A DNA stretch of 32,042 nt from an uncultured Akkermansia sp. (GCA_947632055.1 CANRNS010000014.1:1-32042), one strand, 5' to 3'. Counted from the stretch's first letter, positions 12,201-18,548 are shown. Notes: generated from the sequence alone by a model not told the origin. Numbers and translations: made by a program.

Positions 12201-12925
12201 AGCGCACGACTGTCGGCCTGGCTCTCACGGCGATGTACGGAGATTTGAAGACGGAGGCGGCGGATACGGCCAAGGGTGACCTGGATACGTTCTACCTGAG
12301 CGGCTTTGCCCGCACGATGCGCGGGGCGTGGTCGCACACCTTTGTGGTGAGCGGGGGACTGGCCGATATTCGCCTGGATCGCACGGTAAATTACGTCGGC
12401 GGCAGCTACAGAACGCATGGCTCCACGGAAGGCTACGCTTTCGGCGCCCTGTACGAAGTGGGCTACACCAGGCTCCTGAATAAGAAGGGGACGGTTGCGC
12501 TGCAACCCGTGGCCAATATCGAAGTGCGCCATGTGCAGGTGAACGGCTACACGGAGACGGGCAGCGACGCGGGTCTGAAGGTGGATGACATCGACCAGAC
12601 GGTGTTTACCCTCGGCATGGGCGCGCGTATGCAGGCGGTGGTCGGCCACAATACGTTCAACCGGGATGCGATCATTGAGGGTCGGGCGTTGGTCAAGGCG
12701 GACTTTGGCGACCGTTCCGGCACGGCGATGAACGGGCTCATCGGCTCGGCTGTGCGGCGGGAAGTGGAGAGTGCGGAGGTGGGAGCTGTTGGGGTCGAAG
12801 TCGGCGCCGGCATCACGGTTCCGCTCGGCTCCAAGTTCGGTTCCGTCTTCATGGACGCCTCGTTCGAATACCGCCAAGGCTGGATGAGCGTGAACGCGAG
12901 CGCAGGCTACAAGATCACCTTCTGA
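233..12925 (+). CDS. Giant autotransporter (type Va-like) with beta-helical passenger and C-terminal barrel
   Basis: A surface protein of about 4230 residues, expected to cross the inner membrane by Sec and to export its passenger through its own barrel. Nearly all of it is Gly/Asp/Thr/Ser-rich with short beta-strand repeats of the autotransporter-associated type (patterns such as GTLTL, GGTLK and KTGKGTL). Tryptophan-rich modules near residues 163, 1377 and 2499 look like module boundaries. Residues about 1505-2190 form a separate GG-motif repeat block. An amphipathic linker (about 3915-3937) precedes the barrel (about 3950-4230), which alternates polar and aromatic residues and ends in phenylalanine, as outer-membrane barrels do. 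I count only four cysteines, all before residue 1000 (372, 757, 831, 992). The GTG at 233 is only the first usable start in the open frame. No signal peptide follows it, so the real start is probably upstream. The passenger's function (adhesin or other) cannot be told from sequence. Confidence 0.85.
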   Translation: MKDAPANGFRGDRADNDYIDTEGGHQTGGSAQYWKNTFTNASDATDGSAVTLADHMTLGLNSGITYAGGLSVAVEGEEAVTGAKLEIGSGLDSLGDLTITLTGLGEEDADLEGYRLFSAADGGTLSDELIAALKQSLKSDAGRAYRLTVGQDGLVTLEDYPVLTWNGGNAGSWMEDGEGWNKGEELTPVSYESNADVIFAPLNGIASQIVTVSGAVHTRDFTVGTNDGEDGAKNGASYTFNGTEGTSDNGIDISGNLTLAGTWQNGGAEASSQATFNVAVSFTGESRESNTITGEGTVTFGAIQGNHVGITIGDGTTSTTVHFTDKQVDTTMRHFGAVEVKANSKLVIDVIQGSDAWGNKASDSSVGNDYVCGDGTVVLRGGNALVEYGGQYSIVRRLFDSAGEDAVLDTLELENIILGIRYSDIDNALNGVLDKHLKKFVVKEGSTLQLNSNYAGFTKKDTTLNNTLDLAGGTLAVTSTISPSIGWDVVLSDDATIDTSGNSLNITGTLKLSGDETGHTLTKTGSNALNIGTMVGVSDTDKNSAGNFVVNGGTVEISGLENEANTYVAGTVDLKNYNGDGTGIFQVIGDGKTYTVGQVIFGIGTSNGQGLDTTASLSAGAGATLVVAGGTDGVALQMQSDADSGWISGGGTVELGGKVTGSGRIGVREGTTLYAKVAWDDYASGLYLHANSTLKLGANVNVGWIGGIADGYGGSITSDGNEERTIKIVGGGGVAKDINLGDHVTLELADGSSGTQCTATITHLYGSGKLKLGQNATLTLGGTENVLAGITSMGQGSVLKIGNGGVGSLTVNGDIAGMGGTIQVYDGTNACTLTVTGNVATDGQGAIYLGMGGSASADNSSVTVDGNMTLKGMKPGTGNTVNHVMYYQHRGSTTVGEDLTVDHASDAEAQVYIANGDFTVKGKVLGGSGGNGIIHIVSSTLTVEGSNNEHDGFLADLRFGVSNSKLKLGTVSQTGRLTVRKLSGSTSGDDGCQQILGNGTLEVNVSGDSNSVVATGIKLSLHDSTTLEKSGEGTLELTQLTATDENTQVLVSGGTLKFSGSGPLDVKDIQVTGEGSVLELARQSVAYVNESNNITLSKGGELKATYTGNGEAAWNFGTLTLGENTEEDTAAGKITWSADTTGRQTFSFQSVTGTGDLDLGEISGENSAKSKTLALGEINGYSGTISGSVGDNGALTLSGDIVSGGEGTEGKIELLSGSVTLAGDGIILSKTGGDGTFTISTLSLASGQGLQMDYAGGELTIEHLELASGAELHYSAGADEDNLVELDFKATFADLFSEWGETGNTISLSIDEALREGDSVYLYLGIIANEEDIVDWDEDTLSKYFEDLDGREIELSWEDGDEGKKKLYLSSMTGEAAVRYWDEAWDDRSHKNGPNSGLMRDMGAKWYKEGAEGEKLTQLLKAEDTAASFADEALAMSDADEHGAWYRGGKTFVRLDKGSPKTGINEDGTKLSVLGGKLYKDAAPGVDLVNTRVYISLWAQETEHFHLLVGGSSYVATGGSGSFGFKGNTHIQVQGGTVDHIVGGNHVSNIAGTFEGNTYISVYEGASEHNDQGVPDLLHLSEGYGTHVRGGIVGGSTVTASGVSLDEAHYDFRGHTHINVYTVLRTERGGAPDYKTVEISDGLEGDDPTLFHIVGGNAWIGTSGTGTQTMVFSGSSNITVDLSSYQNFFHNAQDGAWHGGMYFEKAIVGGNYSGTGAGESEDISRTSRFVYAGTDTPGEHPYAVDLEIKGVAQNGESVNFLGVINGASRRDNEGSGVTEFDATGSDGILINLEGGNYRNYVAGGFWFGGQAWQEHTTEYTHTATLTSDIEVDLTDGEYWRVVGGSVNLGGSTAEGNDTMTGDTVVNVSGNVHFGVGYDLTKYPYVPYETVDQTTVGFIVGGRYLESAGGTYTQEGSTQVNILGGDFINTHIVAGDYVYGKAVEELDGPETTITGSTSLTLGGAGSDITINGLVVGGSYLADQNTGSSAIIGTKQEGGDESYTETVTHVTVKDGVTLSSETDPNGDKLHDGVALVAGSVLIDQEGGGEGGVGSGGHSLEIYGGTQLTIEGGVINGHVVGGSYTSDTAETANTLIIHGSSVIDITGGEIHGNVYGGHYSVNDSAPDQLELGNTTVTLNGGFVDGYIFGGSFRNTPTDTEAEDPEHPVQNDLVVDLQSGTLKGGVFVAGNNYNGKGGELHVHTHSTELRVGSEVTFELGEQQGHKSEYITLSGGYLRAGAGQGGNKDYSTVGWNLKGDADDDTDREWADESAKLVFTDSGDAYKNLRSAQLRLQDFDTVQVDSGSLVLKNGQMLVMHKVSGVEEGDGTNYDTFTKLGKGSITFGQGLKSWDAQNEAAVDFTGEFILKDGELVLGGGYKQSLEGGLTIAMYDEEGRARASHNKENAYLRGIGGTIFTMGELTGGDEGGKIQLDFELGGKDDIAEGVYYLVDGLDIKGLTDETIDEFFDALHLPESKDNLKYDLELRKNGTALVLRVHTYDENKWYWEGDDNRVWTQKGSDEETLTKNWTKDDADDEDTRKKGTYYFTNGAEETGDVTIDGSVEAGNVQVESGDYNFKQGGSGDGLTVTDKLTVGKEGADSSYAQAKLKLSLKNKNIHEVDLQSGGRLELANADAIQIGEGGDDSTLIDFNGGTLKYGENGSGGLVVTADLSGQVNTTDSTGVVRVQVGDSKEDIGDGDFVLNDKLAVTWSGDTTTKAGIKQAVEKGLVTSGRGKFTFEWQKGDAVGASLDAPDLPEWEGTLEAIEGTLEIVVEGQEVQIASDPGDPSKRLYAGEGATLHLIARNGGSTADIDVARAFTGTGAFIIGEKEEKGNNYRLSADNSRFEGTVQLSGDGKTSIVKLAETNALGGGNNTLVLDGRAIGVDDGTSEEAKAFGAISVKSLVVKDGTTNYIGGYGGEEADGVLKEFTITVGDGGMSGSGVMANAQGGYKGTLKGDLSGFEGTLVAGAKDAGTAGDEESTWTLEGTLDATQTISDLGLALAGTGEVIVHYTVSGSHGGSELPRLRLTGQIGDSTYGDTLGLSDETDGAILVLANGDNTAMGELTFNGHEIWLGDDDGTAGSWAGSTLDAGEDESKKSAFVLKSGSLGGALENTEGVTLKVDTAAKATGPVTVDVGGTKGNKFREITINENGHLKDVSGEIKVGNPEDEGHTKLTLTFSEQNIGDGASSNLSDYLIEFTGSDGKLTIDQISANPDRTAPRTDDYFTMDFSKEGLVDILKRHRDAGAESWLHLVTGGALEFSKEPEDQKALLDLMLRSGNYSQLLSALGFTMSVNGGDLVLRGASTNVYLVLEDESEEGGIGDSHTIKKAEQVEGKKGDANKPPKLAVFVDENTELKVTLEDDPDPEEGGKKGVTLNNLVGLEGSTLAVGDNEGTEMDVTLNNSLATSDPDVPGDVPRANPEDLRGMDTEFDGTIKGGEEVTFHKTGKGTLTVGSATTGNGGLKVEGEMSLEEGDLVVRGRGDRGDSHVGTLTFNYTGVADKDGGEGRGITVENGNLTVDNVEVSSAEAQKGDNVVNVAKNGTFTFAGNNSEDAEGLKDVHFRSGDGSGTLAVNDNQEDEGGAQLKLGEGSVVDEGLNVQVGRGDTLKVGSGASLGSETDDGQVSSVGKVNVEGTLDLSEAGTDSEQYLGSLSGSGEVLGSGSDDTKPEITITGEGNNGTPGAFSGTLSGKGNITVGENGSLFLDGVETDSDAGWAVTVEEGGQLDVRASKDGKTANLGDVTLDGGSNLTYHYSGAKGAESVKGALKKGGDGKANLTVDLGNELPEEFLTENHLDVGGFTWDGSQGTIAESVDGKLSGVYSGYFKGTLKTDEKREGQVYMDVTKQENNQMRHGGQEKNAAAGADMFWSAADPTTKAGRELMKKENSDLRKFTQSLLVQNNAGMNIDGQLAAGAGASISTLGPALVEDLHRQLKAIRNRTTTMGSEEIFDVYDEWPIWNMWINAENGYHRLDADGYLPGYTLNSWGGTLGVNLDVSKRTTVGLALTAMYGDLKTEAADTAKGDLDTFYLSGFARTMRGAWSHTFVVSGGLADIRLDRTVNYVGGSYRTHGSTEGYAFGALYEVGYTRLLNKKGTVALQPVANIEVRHVQVNGYTETGSDAGLKVDDIDQTVFTLGMGARMQAVVGHNTFNRDAIIEGRALVKADFGDRSGTAMNGLIGSAVRREVESAEVGAVGVEVGAGITVPLGSKFGSVFMDASFEYRQGWMSVNASAGYKITF
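4750..6800 (+). repeat. Protein-level GG-motif repeat block inside the autotransporter passenger
   Basis: Within residues about 1505-2190 a motif of the form hydrophobic-[IV]-[VA]-G-G-[SN]-aromatic/polar recurs about fifteen times (for example LLVGGSS, HIVGGNH, AIVGGNY, VVGGSY, YIFGGSF). Spacing is irregular, roughly 30-60 residues. Each copy is usually followed by a strand of the type TxIxVxGG. The repeats are degenerate at the DNA level. The pattern fits coils of a right-handed beta-solenoid with a glycine turn, but differs from the modules before and after it, so it looks like a distinct passenger domain. The repeat is visible; the fold is inferred. Confidence 0.55.
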
Positions 12926-13032
12926 CGAAACGAGCGCAAACCGCAAGGCGACCCGCACTCCCCACACGCAGCCAGCCACCTTGCACGGGGCCGTCGGCAG
13001 TTTTGCGTTCATTTCGCACCCCCGCGCATAGC

Positions 13033-13126
13033 GCGCTCACTTTACCAATCGCCCATCACAAACGGTTTACATGACACAACACGCCGATGACAGCGTGTCG
13101 GAGTCGCTTTTTTGGGGAACGAATGT
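13033..13126 (+). repeat. Diverged partial copy of the dispersed intergenic element
   Basis: The core at 13033-13076 aligns without gaps to the core of the element at 21588-21724, with about three quarters of positions identical, sharing the GCGCTCACTTT start and a CCAATC-like centre. The end motif GGGGAACGAATGT (13114-13126) matches GGGACAAATGT of the other copies. Between core and end motif it has about 20 extra bases, which include a hairpin. The first half of the full element is not recognisable here. It lies between two convergent genes rather than before a promoter. Confidence 0.45.
13079..13113 (+). terminator. Possible weak terminator after the autotransporter gene
   Basis: A perfect 6-bp stem ACACGC/GCGTGT (13079-13084 with 13093-13098) with an 8-base loop is followed, after about nine bases, by a run of six T (13108-13113). 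It lies between two convergent genes. The gap between stem and T run makes it a poor intrinsic terminator, so this is a tentative call. Confidence 0.3.
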
Positions 13127-13142
13127 GGGGAGGGGAATCCTC

Positions 13143-14630
13143 TTATTTTTTTCCTTTGTCGGGGCTTTCTTTTTTACCGAGGTAGCCGGGCAATTCCACA
13201 CCCACTGATGAGGCGAGCTCGTGCAAGGGCAGGGTGCCAGTGACGAGATTCTGCACAAAACTGCCCACCGAGGCGGACTGAGAGTCATTGCCGCCGACGC
13301 CTCCCATGACAATCACCTTGTCGAAGCTCAAATTGCGCACAGCCGAAGCCTGCGTTTCCACAATTTTGGGAAGTTGCTCGGTGACGAGCAGACCGGAAGC
13401 TGCGCGCGCATCGCCAGCGGCCTCCACGATGCGGCGGAAGCCGCTCGCCTTGGCCTCCAGTGCGGCTTGAATGGCAGCGGCCTGACCCTGGCCAACCATT
13501 TGCAAGCCTTCACCCTCCGCCTTTTTCTTGAGCAGCAGAGCATCGGCCTCACCCTTGGCCAGCTTGATGGCGGCGTTGCCTTCCGCCTCCTTGGCGATGA
13601 CAAGGGCGTCCGCCCGACCTTGTTCCTCCTTCACACGCACGGCAGCCGCGGCCTCTGCGGCGATCTCCTGCTTGCGCTTTTGGATTTCGGCTGCCACAAT
13701 TTCATTGGCGGTTTGCGTGGCGCGCTCCAGTTCGGCGCGCTTCATTTCAGCCTCGCGGTTGGCGATGTAGCCGGCTTCTTCGGCCTTGGCGGCTTGTTCG
13801 CGCTCAGCCACCAGGGCGATACGTTGGGCCTCGGCCTGGCGCACCTTGAGTTTGGCATTGGAGTCCGCCACTTTCATCTGGGCCTCGTTGTTGCCCTCTA
13901 CGGCGGCGGCATTGGCCAGTGCGACTTGCACCGTCTGGTCACGCAGGGCTTCTGCCTTGCCGATTTCACCGCGGCGGGTTTCTTCGGCCACTTTGATCAT
14001 GGCGTCGTTGATGGCGCGGGCGGCAGCTTCCTGTCCCAGAGCGGCGATGTAGCCGGAGGCGTCGCGAATGTCGGTGATGTTGGCGTTGATGAGATAGAGG
14101 CCCACCTTGTGCAGCTCCACATCCACGCCGCCGGTGATACCCTTGATGAGCTTCTCACGGTCGGCGTTAATTTCCTCAATTGTGAGCGAGGCGATGACCA
14201 CGCGCATCTGCCCCATGATGATCTCGGAGGCGAGGTCACGGATGTCCTCACGCGAGCGGCCGAGCAGGCGGCTGGCGGCATTCTGCATGATTTCCGGTTG
14301 GGTGCTGATGCCTACGATGAATGAGGAGGGCACATCCACGCGGATATTCTGGCTGGAGAGTGCGCCCTTGAGCGGGACATCGATGTTGATGGGGTTCAGA
14401 TCCATGAAGGCGTAACTCTGAAAAACGGGGATGACAAAGGTGGCGCCGCCGTGGATGCATTTGGCCGATCGTCCCGTGCCTACATTGCCGTACACAATGA
14501 GTATTTTGTCGGACGGGCACATCTTGTAGCGGCTCAGAATGAGCGCTACCGTGCCGAAGAGGACTAGAATGATGACGGCGATGGCGATGACGGGCGCCGA
14601 GCTGGCAGTTTCTTGAGCGAGGAGATACAT
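13143..14630 (-). CDS. Flotillin-family SPFH membrane scaffold protein
   Basis: A 495-residue protein of the flotillin/FloT (YuaG) type, which oligomerises on the cytoplasmic membrane and organises membrane microdomains. One N-terminal membrane segment (about 12-33) is followed by an SPFH domain (about 36-200). A long Ala/Glu/Lys/Arg coiled coil with the Glu-Ala repeats typical of flotillins runs to about residue 395, before a Gly-rich C-terminal part. The ATG at 14630 is chosen because the membrane segment follows it directly; an upstream frame extension to 14882 is Pro/Arg/Cys-rich and overlaps nfeD, so it is not coding. It lies 19 bases after nfeD, the usual partner of flotillins. No Shine-Dalgarno sequence is visible. 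Confidence 0.92.
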   Translation of the reverse strand: MYLLAQETASSAPVIAIAVIILVLFGTVALILSRYKMCPSDKILIVYGNVGTGRSAKCIHGGATFVIPVFQSYAFMDLNPINIDVPLKGALSSQNIRVDVPSSFIVGISTQPEIMQNAASRLLGRSREDIRDLASEIIMGQMRVVIASLTIEEINADREKLIKGITGGVDVELHKVGLYLINANITDIRDASGYIAALGQEAAARAINDAMIKVAEETRRGEIGKAEALRDQTVQVALANAAAVEGNNEAQMKVADSNAKLKVRQAEAQRIALVAEREQAAKAEEAGYIANREAEMKRAELERATQTANEIVAAEIQKRKQEIAAEAAAAVRVKEEQGRADALVIAKEAEGNAAIKLAKGEADALLLKKKAEGEGLQMVGQGQAAAIQAALEAKASGFRRIVEAAGDARAASGLLVTEQLPKIVETQASAVRNLSFDKVIVMGGVGGNDSQSASVGSFVQNLVTGTLPLHELASSVGVELPGYLGKKESPDKGKK

Positions 14631-14649
14631 GGTGTTGCGTGGGGTGAGG

Positions 14650-15273
14650 TTAGTTTTTTGAAGGATCGGTGGCTTGCACCGTGAGAAGTGAAGATGTGGC
14701 GTGCGTGACCACGATGGAGGATTGAGAGGGAAGCGGGGTCGATCCCGTCTGGACGGCGGGCATCGTGACGAGTTGGGAGGGGTGCGCCACCTGCACTTGT
14801 CCGCCTGGTTCCCCATGGGGCGGTATGGTGACGTACACGGTGCCGTGCAGACCAACCAGTTCTTCATAGCGCAGGGTGCCATCCGACTTCAGGCTGTAGA
14901 TAAAGCGCATCATGGTCACGATGATGATGAAGAGAACGGCCCCCAGCAGCAGCCCTGCAAAGGTGGATACCAGCACCGAGAATCCGTTTTGCATGGCGAT
15001 GTAGCCGCCCCACCCCAGTCCGAGCAAGAATCCAACGATGGCTCGCAGGGAAAACGCCCCCGTGTCGCCGTCCGGGCTGTCCCCGGGCACATCGGCGTCT
15101 CCCCCGTTGTCGAAATTGGCAAAAAAGGAAATGATCAGCGAGATGAGGGCCAGAAAGGTTGCCAGCCACGCAATGAAGCAAAAGACGCCGCGCGCCGAGA
15201 CGAAATCCGGCAGCAGGTCCGCCGCGCGCAGAAAGTTCATGAGTTGCCCGATGATATTGAGGAAAGTGTCCAT
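14650..15273 (-). CDS. NfeD-like membrane protein, flotillin partner
   Basis: A 207-residue integral membrane protein resembling YuaF/NfeD1b. Predicted membrane segments are at about 31-53, 73-94 and 98-125. An acidic Asp/Gly loop lies between the first two, and a C-terminal soluble region (about 130-207) contains a GxxGTVYV strand pattern typical of the NfeD OB-fold. It lacks the serine-protease half of long NfeD proteins. The gene is the first of a two-gene operon with flotillin, matching the common yuaF-yuaG arrangement. The ATG at 15273 is preferred over a TTG at 15303 because the predicted promoter would start transcription near 15283. Confidence 0.85.
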   Translation of the reverse strand: MDTFLNIIGQLMNFLRAADLLPDFVSARGVFCFIAWLATFLALISLIISFFANFDNGGDADVPGDSPDGDTGAFSLRAIVGFLLGLGWGGYIAMQNGFSVLVSTFAGLLLGAVLFIIIVTMMRFIYSLKSDGTLRYEELVGLHGTVYVTIPPHGEPGGQVQVAHPSQLVTMPAVQTGSTPLPSQSSIVVTHATSSLLTVQATDPSKN

Positions 15274-15289
15274 AGCTGATACCGACTCT

Positions 15290-15319
15290 ACTCTACCACC
15301 CAAGCTCGGTGAACGTCAA
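15290..15319 (-). promoter_or_regulatory. Predicted sigma70-like promoter of nfeD-flotillin
   Basis: On the minus strand TTGACG (15314-15319) and TAGAGT (15290-15295) are separated by 18 bases. The start codon is at 15273, so the leader would be about 10 nucleotides. Read by eye from consensus only. Confidence 0.5.
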
Positions 15320-15392
15320 CGAAATTTTCCATGATTTTGCGCAAATGTGCAGGAGCGCGCGTTTGCCGGAGGAGACTCGGACCCTGGAGGGA

Positions 15393-17858
15393 TCATGGGC
15401 GAGCAGAGGGCGCGGAGCGGCTCAAGTCGCGCACGTCGACGATACGGCCGCCCTGATCACCGGCGCCTGGACCGAGCTGCACGAGGTAATCGGCGCGCGA
15501 GAGCAGGCCGGGGTGGTGTTCGATGCAGAGGATGGTGTGTCCGGCATCTCGCAGGCGGAAGATGGCGCGCAAGAGTTGATCGACTTCGGCAAAGTGCAGA
15601 CCGGTGGTAGGTTCATCGAGGATGAAGAGAAGTTTCTTTTGCGGCGAGGTGCGCGAATTGCGGTTTGGCGCGGCTTTGGCCAGAAAGGTTGCCAGCTTGA
15701 CGCGCTGCGCTTCGCCGCCCGAGAGCGTTTCTGACGCGCGGTCGAGTGGAAGATAGCCCAGACCTACATCGCACATGGCTTGCAGAATGGCGGCGGCGGA
15801 AGGGATGCTCGCAAAGAAGGAAAGAGCCTCATGCGCGGTGAGGGCGAGAGCTTGGGCAATTGATTTGGCATGCCATGTGACTTCGAGGGTTTCTCGGTTG
15901 TAGCGGGCGCCGTGGCAGGCATCGCACGGCGTGTACAAATCTGCCAGAAAGTTCATATCCACCTGCAGTGAGCCCGTACCGCCGCAGCGCTCGCAGCGTC
16001 CTCCGCGCACATTCAGCGAAAAGCGTGCCGGGGTGTAGCCGCGGGCTCGCGACAAGGGGAGCCGGGCATAGAGCGCACGCAGCACATCCAACAAGCCGGT
16101 GGCCGTGGCGGGGGTGGAGCGTGAGCTGCTGCCAATGGGGCTCTGATCCACCACGACGGCGCGCAGGATGTGGGTTGCACCGCTCAATTGACCGGCGCGC
16201 AGGGCAGGCAGAAGACAATCGTGCACCAAGGTGCTCTTGCCGGAGCCACCCGGACCTGCGAGACAGGTGAAGGCTGCGGCGGGGAAGGTAAAATCGATAT
16301 CTTGCAGGTTATGGGCCTTGGCGTGATGCAGGGTGATCCAGCCGTGCGCTCCGGCGAGGGCAGGAGTTGCGCGCGCGTACTTGCAGCGACCTGCGAGCCA
16401 TGCCCCGGTGGGAGAAGCCGGATTTTCCATAAGTTGGCGGCAGGTGCCCATGGCGATGATGCGTCCGCCTTGAGGGCCGCTGCCGGGACCCATTTCCACA
16501 ATGAGATCGGCGGCTCGCAGGACATCTTCATCGTGCTCCACCACGAGGACTGTGTTGCCCTTGTCGCGCAGACGTTGCAGCGCTTGAATGAGCTTCTGCG
16601 TTTCTGAGGGATGCAGCCCGATGGTGGGCTCATCGAGCACGTAGAGCACGCCCGAAAGACCTCCGCCAATTTGTCCGGCGAGGCGCGCGCGTTGCAGTTC
16701 GCCACCGGAGAGTGTGCTGGCCGGACGATCCAGCGTCAGGTAGCCCAGACCGAGCTCCGTCAGACAGCTCAACCGCGTGCACAGCGCATCCAGCGCAGGC
16801 TGCAAGGCACGTGAGTACGCCGTCGGCAGGGTGAGCGTTTTCAGGAGCTCGAGATTGTTCTGCACCGTTGCGTGGCAAAAGTCTCCCATGCCGACCTCTC
16901 GGTCATCGAAGGTCAACGTCACGGCCAATGCTGCCGGATTGAGTCGCATACCGCCGCAGGAAGGGCAGGTGACGAGGGCGTTGCGGCGGTTGGGAAGGAC
17001 GCCGCGCCCCGCGCATTTTGGACAGGCCCCACGCGGCGAATAGGGAGAAAAAAAGTCTGGGCTGAGTTCGGGCAGGGTGAAGCCGGTGTGCTCATTGCGA
17101 TAGCGCGTGTGAAAGCAGAGCAGGCGCGGTTGCGCTTCATCCGGGGTTTGCACGAGGGCGCGCACTTCATCCGCGAAGAGCCGCAGGGCGCTCTGCAGAG
17201 AGTCCGCCAGGCGGGAGATGTTTTCCGGTTTCACCACCAGGCGATCTACCACGAGCTCGAGCGTGGCTTGCGGCGACGGCGGGTCGGATTCGAGCTCGTC
17301 GAGGTCGTGCAGTTGACCATCCACACGCAGGCGCAAGTAGCCTGACTTGCGCAGTTGCAGGGCGTTCAGCTCCCCTTCCTCCATGCCGAACGTTTCGGCG
17401 AGAGGCGCAAGGATTGTCAGACGCGTACCGGCGGGCAAATGGGCGAGCTCAGCTGCTATTTCATCCGGACTTCGCCGGGTAAGTTTTTCTCCCGTGGCAG
17501 GATCATGCGGCGTACCGATTGCGGCATAAATAATGCGCAGATAATCCAGCGCCTCCGTGATGCCGCCGAGTACAGAGCGAGAGGTGGAGGCAGGCAGGCC
17601 CTGCTCCAGACAGAGGGCGGGCGGCAGTCCCTGAATGCTCTCCACGGCGGGCCGGGCAGGGCGAGCCAGCATACGGCGCGCAGCCGGAGAAAGACAATCC
17701 AAAAATCGACGACGTGACTCCGCAAAAAGCGTATCGCGCGCCAGTGTGCTCTTGCCGGAGCCGCTGGGACCTGCCAACGCGATTATTTTCCCGGTCGGCA
17801 GGCAGAGGTCGATGTGCTGAAGCGTATTTTGCGAAGCGCCGCTGATGCGTATATCCAT
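15393..17858 (-). CDS. UvrA-family ABC ATPase (UvrA paralogue, UvrA2-like)
   Basis: An 821-residue twin ABC ATPase of the UvrA family, shorter than the roughly 940 residues of canonical UvrA. Walker A motifs lie at about 29-38 and 534-543. Signature LSGGE sequences lie at about 383 and 712, each followed by Walker B (VLDEPT, ILDEPT) and a switch His. Cys pairs 279/282 with 298/301 and 622/625 with 645/648 can bind zinc. The UvrB-binding region (about 115-230) is present, but the zinc cysteines that canonical UvrA carries there are replaced (sequence IGTPHDPATG). The insertion domain between Cys282 and Cys298 is reduced to a short loop. Accessory UvrA paralogues act in damage tolerance or drug resistance; which applies here is unknown. 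It is the last gene of the bactofilin operon, 9 bases after its neighbour. Confidence 0.85.
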   Translation of the reverse strand: MDIRISGASQNTLQHIDLCLPTGKIIALAGPSGSGKSTLARDTLFAESRRRFLDCLSPAARRMLARPARPAVESIQGLPPALCLEQGLPASTSRSVLGGITEALDYLRIIYAAIGTPHDPATGEKLTRRSPDEIAAELAHLPAGTRLTILAPLAETFGMEEGELNALQLRKSGYLRLRVDGQLHDLDELESDPPSPQATLELVVDRLVVKPENISRLADSLQSALRLFADEVRALVQTPDEAQPRLLCFHTRYRNEHTGFTLPELSPDFFSPYSPRGACPKCAGRGVLPNRRNALVTCPSCGGMRLNPAALAVTLTFDDREVGMGDFCHATVQNNLELLKTLTLPTAYSRALQPALDALCTRLSCLTELGLGYLTLDRPASTLSGGELQRARLAGQIGGGLSGVLYVLDEPTIGLHPSETQKLIQALQRLRDKGNTVLVVEHDEDVLRAADLIVEMGPGSGPQGGRIIAMGTCRQLMENPASPTGAWLAGRCKYARATPALAGAHGWITLHHAKAHNLQDIDFTFPAAAFTCLAGPGGSGKSTLVHDCLLPALRAGQLSGATHILRAVVVDQSPIGSSSRSTPATATGLLDVLRALYARLPLSRARGYTPARFSLNVRGGRCERCGGTGSLQVDMNFLADLYTPCDACHGARYNRETLEVTWHAKSIAQALALTAHEALSFFASIPSAAAILQAMCDVGLGYLPLDRASETLSGGEAQRVKLATFLAKAAPNRNSRTSPQKKLLFILDEPTTGLHFAEVDQLLRAIFRLRDAGHTILCIEHHPGLLSRADYLVQLGPGAGDQGGRIVDVRDLSRSAPSARP

Positions 17859-17867
17859 GGTGTCAAA

Positions 17868-18548
17868 TCAAGTTGGTGAGTCAGAGCGCGTCAGTGTGCC
17901 TGCATGACGGCCGCCCGGGTCGATTTGCAGGGAAGCTGCGCGGCACGGGCCGGTGAGTTGGCCAGTGGCGTGGATGCGCACATGTCCCCGCGCGTGCACG
18001 AGTCCGCAGAGAGCGCCGTGCAGTTCCGCCTGCTCCACGGAGATTCCCGGCGACACTTGCGCATTTGCGCCGCGCTGCACCACCAACGTGTGGGCGATGA
18101 GTTTGCCGGACAAGGCCGCATGCCCGGTCAGTGTGAGTGAGCCGGTAGCCCGCAAGGCTCCGTTGACGCACCCCGCCACTTGCAGGTGGTGGCACACGAC
18201 ATCGAGGTGAGAAAGTTCGACCCCGTCCGGTATCTTGACATTGCCCAAGGTGCGCACATGCAGGCGATGCGTACCGGGTTTGAGCGTGACATCGCCCGTG
18301 CTCAAATGAGCAAAACAATGGGGACAGGTCGCCGAGAGCGCTGCAGCCGGAATACGGCACACCTTGTCGCATTCGTAACATACAACCTCACGCGTGGGAA
18401 CAACGACGTGGGGCTCCCGTTGCAACGGACGCGCAAGCGGGTCACACCGCCTACGCCCACCCTGCGGCAGGTATCCGGAAACTCCCGGCGCCTCTAGCGG
18501 CTGGGTAACATAACCCGGATCCGCAGAGGCTTGCCGCTCATCGATCAT
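17868..18548 (-). CDS. Zinc-ribbon bactofilin-like beta-helical protein
   Basis: A 226-residue protein with a Pro/Arg-rich N-terminus, a four-cysteine zinc-ribbon (Cys57, Cys60, Cys75, Cys78, with an extra Cys64), and from about residue 95 a series of short repeats with Gly-X-hydrophobic turns like the bactofilin (polymer-forming cytoskeletal, DUF583) beta-helix. Its start codon overlaps the stop of the bactofilin gene (ATGA, 18545-18548), so the two are probably translationally coupled. By context it may co-assemble with, or bind to, the bactofilin polymer. The zinc-ribbon fusion is a known variant in this family, but the specific role is not known to me. Confidence 0.7.
   Translation of the reverse strand: MIDERQASADPGYVTQPLEAPGVSGYLPQGGRRRCDPLARPLQREPHVVVPTREVVCYECDKVCRIPAAALSATCPHCFAHLSTGDVTLKPGTHRLHVRTLGNVKIPDGVELSHLDVVCHHLQVAGCVNGALRATGSLTLTGHAALSGKLIAHTLVVQRGANAQVSPGISVEQAELHGALCGLVHARGHVRIHATGQLTGPCRAASLQIDPGGRHAGTLTRSDSPT

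Noticed and set aside
11495..13012. 505-residue minus-strand frame across the barrel-coding end
   Set aside because: Antisense to a clearly conserved autotransporter barrel; no recognisable motifs; Arg/His/Val/Ala-rich like the other shadows.
13221..14324. 367-residue plus-strand frame antisense to flotillin
   Set aside because: Gly/Leu/His-rich shadow of the flotillin coiled-coil coding region; flotillin itself is unambiguous.
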